Of a DNA stretch of 14,702 bases, positions 7,207 to 13,722 are shown piece after piece; positions within the stretch are counted from its first letter, which is position 1, and each line of letters opens with the position of its first letter. The notes beneath the pieces are model-generated. The model saw nothing but the letters and a program-made list of their open reading frames with translations, did not search any database and was not told where the DNA came from. This stretch comes from JANOBJ01 sp031411575 (GTDB lineage: Bacteria > Pseudomonadota > Gammaproteobacteria > Burkholderiales > Burkholderiaceae_C). The DNA is taken from contig JANOBJ010000380.1 in assembly GCA_031411575.1 (NCBI GenBank), forward strand, positions 1-14,702. Direction: 5' to 3'. Both the position numbers and the translations under genes were made by a program.

Positions 7207-8015
7207 GGCGATGCAAAGCCCAGGTCGCTCGACAACTGGGCTGCGGCGGCGCGCAGCGGGCGGTCCACCGCGCCATCCCACGCGCCGTCAAAGGTGGCCA
7301 CCGAGCCCAGCGCCACCATGCCCAGCACCATGTGCGCGTCGGAGTCAAACACCGGCGCGCAAAAGCCCACAATGCCCGGCAGCAGCGTGTCCACCACGCG
7401 GGCCGAGCCGCGCTGCCGCACCTCGGCCAGCAGTTGCTGCACCCCGGCCATCGAGGTCGGCAGGTCGGTGCGGCCGATTTTCTGGGCGCGCGACAGCTCG
7501 GCCTCCAGCATCGGCGCAATGGCCTCGGGCGACACAAACGCCGCAAAACAGCGCCCTGTGGCCGACGACAGCAGCGGCATCACGTCGCCCAGCCGCAGGT
7601 TGACGGTGACGGCCTGGGGCGACTCTTCCCAGTGCACGATGGTCGGCCCGTGGTTGCCCCAGACCGCCAGCGCCAGCGTGTGGCCGATCTGCGCCGACAG
7701 CAGGTTGACGCGTTCGCGCGCCAGCTTCACCGCGTCCAGCCGCGACAGTGAAGCGAGCCCTAACTTAAGTGCTGCTGGCCCCAGGTCGTAGCGGGTGCTG
7801 CTGCCGTCCTGCATCACCAGGCCGAGCCGCTGAAAGCTCACCAGGTAGCGGTGGGCCTTGGCCGCGCTCATGCCAGCGGCGGCGGCCAGGTCGCGCAGCA
7901 TCAGCGGGCCGGCGGCCTTGGCCAGCACGTCGAGCAGCGCAAACCCCACCTCAACGGACTGGATGCCGGCGCGTGCCTTGTCGGTCAAGCCATCGCGTTC
8001 GAGTTCGGTTTGCAC
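7203..8015 (-). CDS. IclR family transcriptional regulator
   Basis: This is a 270-residue regulator of usual length. Residues 17-80 form the winged helix-turn-helix (IQSVEVGFALLDVLA, then LRDLAAAAGMSAAKAHRYLV as helix-turn-helix, then YDLGPAALKLG as wing end). The rest is the IclR effector-binding domain, with the typical VNLRLGDVMPLLSSATGRCF and GIVGFCAPVFDSDAHMVLGM. The start is GTG (8015); the ribosome site is weak and no in-frame ATG gives a complete N-terminal helix. The gene is divergent from the FAH-family gene at 8213, the standard regulator-target layout for IclR proteins in aromatic and organic acid catabolism. A perfect 16-bp palindrome lies just upstream (8045-8060). Its stop overlaps the DUF3108 start. 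Effector unknown. Confidence 0.92.
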   Translation of the reverse strand: MQTELERDGLTDKARAGIQSVEVGFALLDVLAKAAGPLMLRDLAAAAGMSAAKAHRYLVSFQRLGLVMQDGSSTRYDLGPAALKLGLASLSRLDAVKLARERVNLLSAQIGHTLALAVWGNHGPTIVHWEESPQAVTVNLRLGDVMPLLSSATGRCFAAFVSPEAIAPMLEAELSRAQKIGRTDLPTSMAGVQQLLAEVRQRGSARVVDTLLPGIVGFCAPVFDSDAHMVLGMVALGSVATFDGAWDGAVDRPLRAAAAQLSSDLGFASP

Positions 8016-8044
8016 TAGAATCCGTTTCGCTGGAGTTTCGTTTA

Positions 8045-8060
8045 GTTAAATCGATTTAAC
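8045..8060. promoter_or_regulatory. Perfect 16-bp palindrome, likely IclR operator
   Basis: GTTAAATCGATTTAAC is fully self-complementary and sits 30 bp upstream of the IclR GTG and about 150 bp from the divergent FAH gene, in the only AT-rich part of the gap. IclR regulators bind palindromes of about this size near their own gene, so autoregulation and control of the FAH gene is a reasonable inference. Confidence 0.6.
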
Positions 8061-8134
8061 AATGCGTAATTCAGCGGCATCATAAAACGACTCGCCCCGC
8101 CGCACAATCGGCCCAATCCGCCGCCACCCGGCCT

Positions 8135-8148
8135 TCATGCGTCCATGA
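8135..8148. promoter_or_regulatory. Second inverted repeat in the IclR-FAH gap
   Basis: TCATG-CGTC-CATGA is a perfect 5-bp inverted repeat 65 bp before the FAH ATG. It differs in sequence from the palindrome at 8045 and may be chance or a site for another regulator. Confidence 0.25.
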
Positions 8149-8212
8149 CCACGCGCCCGTGCTTCAACGCGCCAAATCAACGCGCCACCTTACCGATGGG
8201 GACACCACTTCC

Positions 8213-9223
8213 ATGAAACTCGCCACTTACCAAGACGGCTCGCGCGATGGCCAGCTCGTCGTCGTTTCGCGCGACCTGAGCACGGCGCATTATGCGACCG
8301 GCATTGCCGCCAAATTGCACCAGGTGCTGGACGACTGGGGCTTCCTGTCGCCCCAGCTGCAAGACCTGTATGACACCCTGAACCACGGCAAGGCGCGCCA
8401 CGCGTTTGCGTTTGACCCGAAGCAGTGCCTGGCGCCGTTGCCGCGCGCCTACCAGTGGGCCGACGGCTCGGCCTACCTGAACCATGTGGAGCTGGTGCGC
8501 CAGGCGCGCAACGCCGAGGTGCCCGCCAGTTTTTACACCGACCCGCTGATGTACCAGGGCGGCAGCGATGACTTCATCGGGCCCTGCGCCGACGTGGTGG
8601 TGCCCAGTGAAGACTTCGGCATCGATTTCGAGGCCGAGATCGCGGTGGTCACCGGCGACGTGCCGATGGGCAGCACGCCCGAGCAGGCGCTGGAGGGCGT
8701 GCGCCTGCTGATGCTGGTGAACGATGTGTCACTGCGCAACCTGATCCCAGGCGAGCTGGCCAAGGGCTTCGGCTTCTTCCAGAGCAAGCCCGCCACCGCC
8801 TTCAGCCCGGTGGCCGTGACGCTGGACGAGATCGGCGACGCCTGGGACAAGGGCCGTGTGCACCTGACGCTGCAAAGCACCTGGAACGGCCGCAAGGTCG
8901 GCCTGTGCGAGGCCGGCCCCGAGATGACGTTTCATTTCGGCCAGCTGATCGCCCACATCTGCAAGACCCGCAACGTGCGCGCCGGCAGCATCGTCGGCAG
9001 CGGCACCGTCAGCAACAAGGGCGTCGAGCAGAACGGCCGCATGGAATGGCCCAAGGGCTACAGCTGCATTGCTGAGAAGCGCTGCATCGAAACCATCCAG
9101 GACGGCAAACCCAGCACCGAGTTCATGAAGTTCGGCGACACCATCCGGATCGAGATGAAGGGCCGGGACGGGCAGGCGGTGTTTGGCGCGATCGAGCAGA
9201 AAATTGCGCCGCTGAACCGCTGA
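8213..9223 (+). CDS. Fumarylacetoacetate hydrolase (FAH) family enzyme
   Basis: This is a 336-residue cytosolic enzyme of the FAH superfamily, which cleaves or hydrates acyl-pyruvate/acylacetoacetate-type compounds with a divalent metal. An N-terminal domain (MKLATYQDGSRDGQLVVVSR) precedes the catalytic FAH fold. Likely metal ligands are D110 (FYTDPLMY), E140 and E142 (IDFEAEIAVV) and D171 (LVNDVSLRN), in the order and spacing of the fumarylacetoacetase set. FGFFQSKPATAFSP and GSIVGSGTVSNKG are further family blocks. The likely reaction is fumarylacetoacetate to fumarate plus acetoacetate, or a related ring-cleavage product, but no homogentisate or gentisate dioxygenase is in view. The ATG at 8213 has a GGGGA about ten bases upstream. 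Its stop codon lies in an 8-bp tandem repeat. Family is sure; exact substrate is not. Confidence 0.9.
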   Translation: MKLATYQDGSRDGQLVVVSRDLSTAHYATGIAAKLHQVLDDWGFLSPQLQDLYDTLNHGKARHAFAFDPKQCLAPLPRAYQWADGSAYLNHVELVRQARNAEVPASFYTDPLMYQGGSDDFIGPCADVVVPSEDFGIDFEAEIAVVTGDVPMGSTPEQALEGVRLLMLVNDVSLRNLIPGELAKGFGFFQSKPATAFSPVAVTLDEIGDAWDKGRVHLTLQSTWNGRKVGLCEAGPEMTFHFGQLIAHICKTRNVRAGSIVGSGTVSNKGVEQNGRMEWPKGYSCIAEKRCIETIQDGKPSTEFMKFGDTIRIEMKGRDGQAVFGAIEQKIAPLNR

Positions 9224-9244
9224 ACCGCTGAACCGCTGAACCGC
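9211..9244. repeat. 8-bp tandem repeat across the FAH stop codon
   Basis: GCTGAACC occurs four times in a row, then GC. The FAH stop codon TGA (9221-9223) is in the second unit, with the coding end Leu-Asn-Arg in the first. Confidence 0.85.
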
Positions 9245-9274
9245 GAGCGTTCCTGCCCGCGCGGAACTGCTCGC
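9243..9274. terminator. Bidirectional hairpin between the FAH and VOC genes
   Basis: GCGAGC-GTTCC pairs with GGAAC-(T)-GCTCGC, giving 11 base pairs with one bulged T and a 9-base loop. It lies between two convergent stop codons, the place for a shared terminator, though no T-tract is seen on either side. Confidence 0.55.
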
Positions 9275-9277
9275 CGA

Positions 9278-9691
9278 TCAGGCGGCGTACACCGCCTCCA
9301 GCGAGCGAAACCCCTTGATCTCCAGCGGGTTGCCAAACGGGTCGCAGAAGAACATGGTCCATTGCTCGCCGGGCTGGCCTTCAAAACGCACCTGCGGCTT
9401 CAGCACGAAGTCGGTGCCGGCGGCTTCCAGCCGCCTGGCCATGGCCTGCCAGTCGGGCAGCGCCAGCACCAGGCCAAAGTGCGGCATCGGCACCTGCACG
9501 TCGCCCACCAGGCCGGTGCGCTCGGTCTTGAACGGGGTGCCCAGGTGCAGCGAAATCTGGTGGCCGAAGAAATCAAAATCGACCCAGGTGGCGGTGCTGC
9601 GGCCTTCTGCGCAGCCCAGCACGCCGCCGTAGAAGCGCCGGGCGGCATCGAGGTCGGTGACGTTGAAGGCGAAATGAAACAGGCTGCGCAT
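9278..9691 (-). CDS. VOC superfamily (glyoxalase/extradiol dioxygenase-like) protein
   Basis: This is a 137-residue single-unit vicinal-oxygen-chelate protein. MRSLFHFAFNVTDLDAARRFYGGVLG is the first beta-alpha-beta module and TMFFCDPFGNPLEIKGF the closing one. The metal triad is visible as H6, H71 (PMPHFGLVL) and E124 (NPLEIKGF), so a metal-dependent activity is likely. The pattern WVDFDFFGHQISLHLG is typical of the dioxygenase-like subgroup found beside catabolic genes. The ATG at 9691 gives the standard N-terminus; the ribosome site is poor. It lies 23 bp after the stop of the DksA-like gene on the same strand, so the two are probably co-transcribed. The substrate cannot be named. Confidence 0.88.
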   Translation of the reverse strand: MRSLFHFAFNVTDLDAARRFYGGVLGCAEGRSTATWVDFDFFGHQISLHLGTPFKTERTGLVGDVQVPMPHFGLVLALPDWQAMARRLEAAGTDFVLKPQVRFEGQPGEQWTMFFCDPFGNPLEIKGFRSLEAVYAA

Positions 9692-9714
9692 CGCGCAAGA
9701 ATAGCAGCGCAGCG

Positions 9715-10083
9715 CTACGCCGGGTGCTGTTGCTCGAACTTCACCTGGCAATGGATGCAGCGCGGCGCATCGGGGCTGGCCAGCAGCCGCCCGGCGGTGA
9801 TCGGCACGCCGCAGTCGGTGCACAGGCCGTAGGTGCCGGCGTCGATCCGGTCCAGCGCGGCGTCAATCGCCGCCAGTTCGGCCGTCTCGCGTTCGCCCAG
9901 CGCGAACTCCAGCTCGCGCTCGGTCGCCAGCTGTGCGCGCGAGTCTTCCGCGTGGCCAAAATGGTCGGCGGCAGCCTCGGCCCGGCTGATCACGCCGCCG
10001 CGCTGCGCGGCGATCTGCGCCAGCAGGCTGGCGCGCAGGGCCAGCAACGGTGGGCGGGAGGGGGCGGCTTGATCGGTGTCCAT
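9715..10083 (-). CDS. DksA/TraR-type C4 zinc-finger protein
   Basis: This is a 122-residue protein with a long helical N-terminal half and a C-terminal C4 zinc finger, C88-X2-C91-X17-C109-X2-C112, in the DksA/TraR signature GTYGLCTDCGVPI and ASPDAPRCIHCQ. DksA and relatives insert a coiled coil into the RNA polymerase secondary channel to tune rRNA and stress promoters. This protein is shorter than E. coli DksA (151 aa) and I do not see the DxxDxA coiled-coil tip of true DksA, so it is better called a DksA/TraR-like protein than DksA. The ATG at 10083 has a TGGAG about nine bases upstream. It precedes the VOC gene and diverges from the crotonase gene across 175 bp in which I see no clear promoter. 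Confidence 0.88.
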   Translation of the reverse strand: MDTDQAAPSRPPLLALRASLLAQIAAQRGGVISRAEAAADHFGHAEDSRAQLATERELEFALGERETAELAAIDAALDRIDAGTYGLCTDCGVPITAGRLLASPDAPRCIHCQVKFEQQHPA

Positions 10084-10258
10084 GGGTAACAGGCTCCAGT
10101 AAGGCTCCGGGTTGCGTGTCAGTCCATCATGCGCGCGGCGCCGGGCCACGGCCTTGATGCCGGTCAAGGTTGCTGCTTTCACCCCGGCTGGCTGGCGCGC
10201 GCGGCACAATTCAGGGCGCCACCGACACCCCATCCGTACCCAACCCCGAGGAGCCCCC

Positions 10259-11086
10259 ATGACCGCCCGCACCATCGACTACAGCCGCTACCAGACGCTG
10301 GCCATCAGCCGCCGCGGGGCCGACGGCGCCGTGCTGGACATCCAGATGCGCGCCGACGGCCCGGGCGGCAACGGCAAGCTGCCCACATCGGGCCATGAGG
10401 GCCATTGGGAGCTGGCCGAGATCTGGCGCGACGTCGGCGCCGACGACAGCGTGCGCTGCGCCGTGCTGCGCGGCTCGGGTCTGGGTTTTTCGGGCGGCGG
10501 CGACCTGGCGCTGGTGCAGGACATGGCGAGTGATTTTGGGGTGCGCACCCGCGTCTGGAAGGAAGCGCGCGACCTGGTCTACAACGTCATCAACTGCGAC
10601 AAGCCCATCGTCAGCGCGATGCACGGCCCGGCCGTGGGCGCCGGGCTGGTGGCGGGCCTGCTGGCCGACATCTCGATCGCCACCAAGACCGCCAAGATCG
10701 TGGACGGCCACACCCGGCTGGGCGTGGCGGCCGGCGACCACGCCGCGATCATCTGGCCGCTCTTGTGCGGCATGGCCAAGGCCAAGTATTACCTGCTGCT
10801 GTGCGAGCCGATCAGCGGCGAAGAGGCCTCCGCAATAGGCCTGGTGTCACTGGCGGTCAACGACGACGAGTTGCTGCCCAAGGCCTACGAGTTGGCCGAC
10901 AAACTGGCCAACGGCAGCCAGACCGCCATCCGCTGGACCAAGTACGCGCTCAACAACTGGCTGCGCCAGGCCGGCGGCGCGTTTGACACCTCGCTGGCGC
11001 TCGAATTCATGGGCTTTGGCGGGCCGGACGTGCACGAAGGCGTGGCCAGCCTGCGGGAGCGCCGCGCGCCAAAGTTCATGCCCTGA
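10259..11086 (+). CDS. Crotonase-fold (enoyl-CoA hydratase/isomerase family) protein without the hydratase glutamates
   Basis: This is a 275-residue cytosolic crotonase-superfamily protein. The oxyanion-hole segments are present ([18 protein letters not shown] and [21 protein letters not shown]), as is the family tail helix region ([17 protein letters not shown]). The two glutamates that carry out hydration in classic enoyl-CoA hydratase align with V131 (GAGLVAG) and H151 (VDGHTRLGV), still exactly 20 apart. So it should bind an acyl-CoA but probably does not catalyse standard hydration; isomerase, hydrolase, lyase or decarboxylase chemistry is possible. A GAGGAG ribosome site lies eight bases upstream of the ATG. 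The gene is single and divergent from the DksA/VOC pair. Family certain, reaction open. Confidence 0.9.
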   Translation: MTARTIDYSRYQTLAISRRGADGAVLDIQMRADGPGGNGKLPTSGHEGHWELAEIWRDVGADDSVRCAVLRGSGLGFSGGGDLALVQDMASDFGVRTRVWKEARDLVYNVINCDKPIVSAMHGPAVGAGLVAGLLADISIATKTAKIVDGHTRLGVAAGDHAAIIWPLLCGMAKAKYYLLLCEPISGEEASAIGLVSLAVNDDELLPKAYELADKLANGSQTAIRWTKYALNNWLRQAGGAFDTSLALEFMGFGGPDVHEGVASLRERRAPKFMP

Positions 11087-11182
11087 ACGGTTACGGACTG
11101 TTGCATTCACACCCCAACCGACATGCCGATCCACGAATTGTTCCGTTTTCAGTAAGCAATTAGTAGCTACTGGCGGGGTTTT

Positions 11183-11200
11183 GGGCGCCGACCGGCGCCC
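11183..11200. terminator. Perfect hairpin after the crotonase gene
   Basis: GGGCGCC-GACC-GGCGCCC is a 7-bp perfect stem with a tetraloop, about 97 bases after the crotonase stop and 43 before the next start. The T-run (TTTT) lies before rather than after the stem on the plus strand, so intrinsic termination is uncertain. Confidence 0.4.
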
Positions 11201-11242
11201 CGTCCGTAACATCCGCCCAGTCAAAAAACGGGATGTACGGGT

Positions 11243-11485
11243 GTGATTGATCAAAACAAGTTATCGGCAAGTGCCACCAAAGCGCTCATTGAGTACCTGG
11301 GGGTGGCTGCCGAGTTCGTGGTGGACGACGCGTTGCGCGTGGTCAGCGCGTCGTCGTCGCAGGGCAACTTGCCCGACGAACTGTTCATCCGTTCCTTCTT
11401 TATTGCGTTGGGCGGCATGTTGCCGTCCAGCGTGCCGTTTGACGCGGTCAAGCGGGAAATCGCCGCGCGCTACCAGCGCGCGTGA
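11243..11485 (+). CDS. Small hypothetical protein upstream of the HAMP receptor
   Basis: This 80-residue protein is not one I recognise. It starts with GTG (MIDQNKLSASATKALIEYLG), has no signal or membrane segment, and is rich in Val/Ala/Ser with an acidic turn (AAEFVVDDALRVVSASSS) followed by a hydrophobic helix (LFIRSFFIALGGMLP) and a basic end (VKREIAARYQRA). The strand-turn-strand followed by a helix vaguely recalls the start of Roadblock/LC7 or other small sensor folds, but I would not assign it. A GGGA about nine bases upstream is the only ribosome-site candidate. Only 47 bp separate its stop from the receptor ATG, so they are probably one operon and may work together. The codon use resembles its neighbours, which supports it being real. 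Confidence 0.6.
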   Translation: MIDQNKLSASATKALIEYLGVAAEFVVDDALRVVSASSSQGNLPDELFIRSFFIALGGMLPSSVPFDAVKREIAARYQRA

Positions 11486-11532
11486 CCGCCCCGGCCCGAC
11501 AGCTCTTCAACATCCAACAGAGGAATTCACCC

Positions 11533-12483
11533 ATGAAAACAACATCCATCAACACCCGCCTGCTGCTGGGGCTGGCCGCCATTGTGGTCTTCCTGGTCGC
11601 ACAGGCCATCCTGGTGTTCACCATCGGCCGCGGCATTGAACGCGACGTGGTGGATGCGGCGCGCAAGAACACGCTGGCGTCGGCGCAGCTGGGCGAGCTG
11701 GCTGTGCTGGCCCAGCAAATCCGCCGCTATGAGAAGGAATATTTCGTTTACGTGGGCGACGCCGACAAGCGCGCCGGCTATGAAAAGGAATGGACCACCA
11801 CGGCCGCCAAGATGACCAAGGGCCTGGAAACCATGCGCGCCAACGAAAATGGCGCGTTTACCAACAGTGACCTGACCCAGGTGTCGACCTGGTGGGGCGC
11901 CGCCGATTTTTATTCGTCGGAAATGAACAAGCTGTTCGCGGCGGTGAAATCCCGCGCCGCGATCGTGGCTGCGCCGACCGACGGCGCCGCCGCCCCGCTG
12001 GTCGCCGTCGTGTCGCCATCGGCCCCCGCCAAAGGTGCCAAGGCGTCCGAGCCGGCTGCCCCTGCCGAGCCAGCCGCCACGATGTACAAATCCACCGAGG
12101 TCAACGACATGATCAAGACCGGCAAGGACCGCCTGTCGGCCGATCTGATCAAGGGCGTCGCCGCCATGTCCGCCGAGAAAAGCAAGGCCACCCTGGCGCT
12201 GTCCGGTGTGGCGGGTCAGGGCTTCGACAAGCTGATCTATGGCGTGCTGGCCACCGTGCTGGTGGGGATTGCGATCGCCGCGCTGCTGATCGTGGTGTTG
12301 CCACGTGGCGTCTCGCAGCCGATTCAGGCCCTGACCGAGACGGTGGATGCGCTGAGCAAAGGCAACACCGAGGTGGCGGTCAGCCACGGCGGCGTCAAGG
12401 AGTTTGAAGGCCTGGCCAGCGCCATGGAGCGCATGCGTGTCGCCCAGCAAGTCATGCTTCAACGCCTGCGCAGCCGCGCCTGA
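11533..12483 (+). CDS. Two-pass membrane receptor with HAMP domain and no signalling domain (MCP-like)
   Basis: This is a 316-residue inner-membrane protein. Residues 9-31 form TM1, 32-233 the periplasmic part, 234-256 TM2, and 257-309 a HAMP linker (PRGVSQPIQALTETVDALSKG, then FEGLASAMERM). The periplasmic part looks like a helical-bundle sensor (LAVLAQQIRRYEKEYFVYVG), broken by an Ala/Pro low-complexity stretch at about 146-182. In a chemoreceptor, about 200 residues of signalling helix would follow HAMP; here the protein ends seven residues later (RLRSRA). The following 90 bases show no continuing frame, so this looks like a natural end, not a fresh frameshift. The ATG at 11533 has an AGAGGAA eight bases upstream; a GTG at 11482 overlapping the previous stop (GTGA) is the alternative. 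Output partner unknown. Confidence 0.82.
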   Translation: MKTTSINTRLLLGLAAIVVFLVAQAILVFTIGRGIERDVVDAARKNTLASAQLGELAVLAQQIRRYEKEYFVYVGDADKRAGYEKEWTTTAAKMTKGLETMRANENGAFTNSDLTQVSTWWGAADFYSSEMNKLFAAVKSRAAIVAAPTDGAAAPLVAVVSPSAPAKGAKASEPAAPAEPAATMYKSTEVNDMIKTGKDRLSADLIKGVAAMSAEKSKATLALSGVAGQGFDKLIYGVLATVLVGIAIAALLIVVLPRGVSQPIQALTETVDALSKGNTEVAVSHGGVKEFEGLASAMERMRVAQQVMLQRLRSRA

Positions 12484-12485
12484 CG

Positions 12486-12504
12486 CAGCGCGCCCCAGGC
12501 GCTG
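12486..12504 (+). terminator. Possible weak hairpin after the receptor gene
   Basis: CAGCGC-gccccag-GCGCTG forms a perfect 6-bp stem beginning three bases after the receptor stop. It has no T-tract, so termination is only possible. Confidence 0.3.
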
Positions 12505-12572
12505 ACTCACGCGCCGACAGACGGCCATCCAACCGCGGGCGCGTGCGCCGGCAGTCGGGTGGCCGGACTTGT

Positions 12573-12640
12573 TTGCTATAAAATATATAACACACTGTGA
12601 CCAGTGGACGCCGACAACAGCGCTAAAACGCCTGAAAAAC
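12573..12640 (+). repeat. Dispersed GCTA-N9-TAGC repeat, copy 3 (upstream of the copper cluster)
   Basis: TTGCTATAAAATATATAACA keeps the N9 spacing, with TAAC in place of TAGC. The tail TGACC.GTGGACGCCGACAAC..CTGAAAAAC matches copy 4 closely. It is intergenic and ends about ten bases before the putative -35 box of the copper cluster. Confidence 0.75.
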
Positions 12641-12649
12641 GACACGAAC

Positions 12650-12677
12650 TTGCATTTCCGGGCGTCTCTGTAATAAT
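12650..12677 (+). promoter_or_regulatory. Predicted promoter of the copper cluster (extended -10)
   Basis: TTGCAT (12650-12655), a 16-base spacer and TG-T-AATAAT (extended -10 at 12669-12677) fit a sigma-70 promoter. Transcription would begin near 12684, at or one base before the ATG at 12685, so the first mRNA may be leaderless. No ribosome site is visible before that ATG, which agrees. Confidence 0.5.
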
Positions 12678-12684
12678 TTGATAC

Positions 12685-13050
12685 ATGTATCGCCACACAA
12701 GCGCTCACCAGTTCGCTCGGCGGCTGTGCCGCTGGGTGTTGCTGTGTTTTGCGCTGTCGCTGGGCGCGGCCATCGCGTCGCCGCTGGTCAACCCGCAGGC
12801 GATGGAGCTAATCTGCTCGGGCTCGGGCGCCATGAAGGTGCTGATCAAGACCGACGACGGCGCCAAAGAGGCCACCAGCGTTACGCTGGACTGCCCGCTG
12901 TGCACCACGCCCGCGGCACCGCCATCCGTTGTGCACGTGACGGCCGCTCCGGTGCAACCGCTGGCGTACGTGCTCCAGACCATTCCCGCGGCGCGCATCG
13001 CGTCGCTCACCGCCGCGCCACCCCCGGCGCGCGGGCCTCCCGCTCTCTGA
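12685..13050 (+). CDS. DUF2946 family small exported protein (copper-cluster member)
   Basis: This 121-residue protein has an N-terminal signal peptide (positive MYRHTSAHQFARRLCR, then VLLCFALSLGAAIA, cut about residue 32). It has Cys44 and a C70-P-L-C73 pair with nearby H84 that could bind copper, then a Pro/Ala-rich tail. DUF2946 proteins are small, exported and often beside copper genes. The context supports this, with YcnI and PCuAC genes immediately downstream on the same strand. No ribosome site precedes the ATG; the promoter at 12650-12677 would give a leaderless transcript. Later GTG or TTG starts would remove the positive part of the signal and are unlikely. Family call is moderately strong; metal binding is inferred. 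Confidence 0.75.
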   Translation: MYRHTSAHQFARRLCRWVLLCFALSLGAAIASPLVNPQAMELICSGSGAMKVLIKTDDGAKEATSVTLDCPLCTTPAAPPSVVHVTAAPVQPLAYVLQTIPAARIASLTAAPPPARGPPAL

Positions 13051-13138
13051 ACAATCAAAAACGATAGCGCCAGAAGACCGCTGCATGCGGACCTTCGGGC
13101 CTTTTTGGTCATGGTTCATTGAATTTGGGGAGAAACCC

Positions 13139-13687
13139 ATGAAAACCGCATTCGTCATCAAACGTATCGCCACGCACGCCCTGCTGGTGTGCAGCACCGC
13201 CGCCTTTTCGCATGCAGTGCTGGATCAGCCCGTCGCGCTGGCCGGCACCGGCTACACCGCCGCGCTGCGCATCGGCCACGGCTGCCAGGGCTCGCCCACC
13301 ACGGCCGTCAAGGTCTTCATCCCGGCCGGTTTTCGCGGCGCCAAGCCCCAGCCCAAGCCGGGCTGGACGCTCGCCACCCGCATCGAAAAACTGGCCAAAC
13401 CTTACGACAGCCACGGCCGCATCATCGCCGAAGACGTGACCGAGATCGTCTGGACCGCGGCGTCGAAAGACAGTGCGCTGCCCGATGCGCACTTCGACGA
13501 GTTCGTGCTGCGTGGCAGCCTGCCCGCCGAACCCGGGCCGATGTGGTTCAAGGTGCTGCAGACCTGCGAAAAGGGCAGCTGGGAATGGACGGAGATACCC
13601 GCCTCGGGCACGTCGACCCAGGGGCTCAAGGCCCCCGCCGCGCTGCTGGACATCCTGCCGGGTGGCCCCGCCGGTCATCAGCATTGA
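13139..13687 (+). CDS. YcnI/DUF1775 family periplasmic copper-binding protein
   Basis: This 182-residue protein has a Sec signal (MKTAFVIKRIATHALLVCST..AFS) cut so that H25 becomes the mature N-terminus. In YcnI-type proteins the N-terminal His is part of a monohistidine brace that binds Cu(II). The core has RIGHGCQGSPTTAVKVFIPAG, then PKPGWTLATRIEKL and LQTCEKGSWEW. C49 and C143 may form a disulphide, and W148/W150 lie near the predicted copper site. The end GHQH adds two His. These proteins are thought to carry or deliver periplasmic copper with PCuAC. A GGGGAGA ribosome site lies upstream of the ATG at 13139. The 88-bp gap after DUF2946 has no convincing terminator, so the trio is probably one operon. 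Confidence 0.88.
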   Translation: MKTAFVIKRIATHALLVCSTAAFSHAVLDQPVALAGTGYTAALRIGHGCQGSPTTAVKVFIPAGFRGAKPQPKPGWTLATRIEKLAKPYDSHGRIIAEDVTEIVWTAASKDSALPDAHFDEFVLRGSLPAEPGPMWFKVLQTCEKGSWEWTEIPASGTSTQGLKAPAALLDILPGGPAGHQH

Positions 13688-13722
13688 ACCTTTTCCCGTT
13701 GTGGAACCCAAGGAGTAAACCC

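Noticed and set aside
11155..11180. AATTAGTAGCTACTGGCG as a sixth copy of the dispersed repeat
   Set aside because: It resembles part of the head but does not have the GCTA-N9-TAGC spacing or the tail; too weak to list.
11527..12708. Minus-strand open frame (393 codons) opposite the HAMP receptor
   Set aside because: It has Gly/His/Arg-rich shadow composition and runs through the intergenic repeat; the plus-strand frame has membrane segments, HAMP and a strong ribosome site.
13060..13120. Possible attenuator or terminator between DUF2946 and YcnI genes
   Set aside because: CCGC-TGCAT-GCGG and a later CCTTTTT are present but the stem is only four pairs and not next to the T-run.
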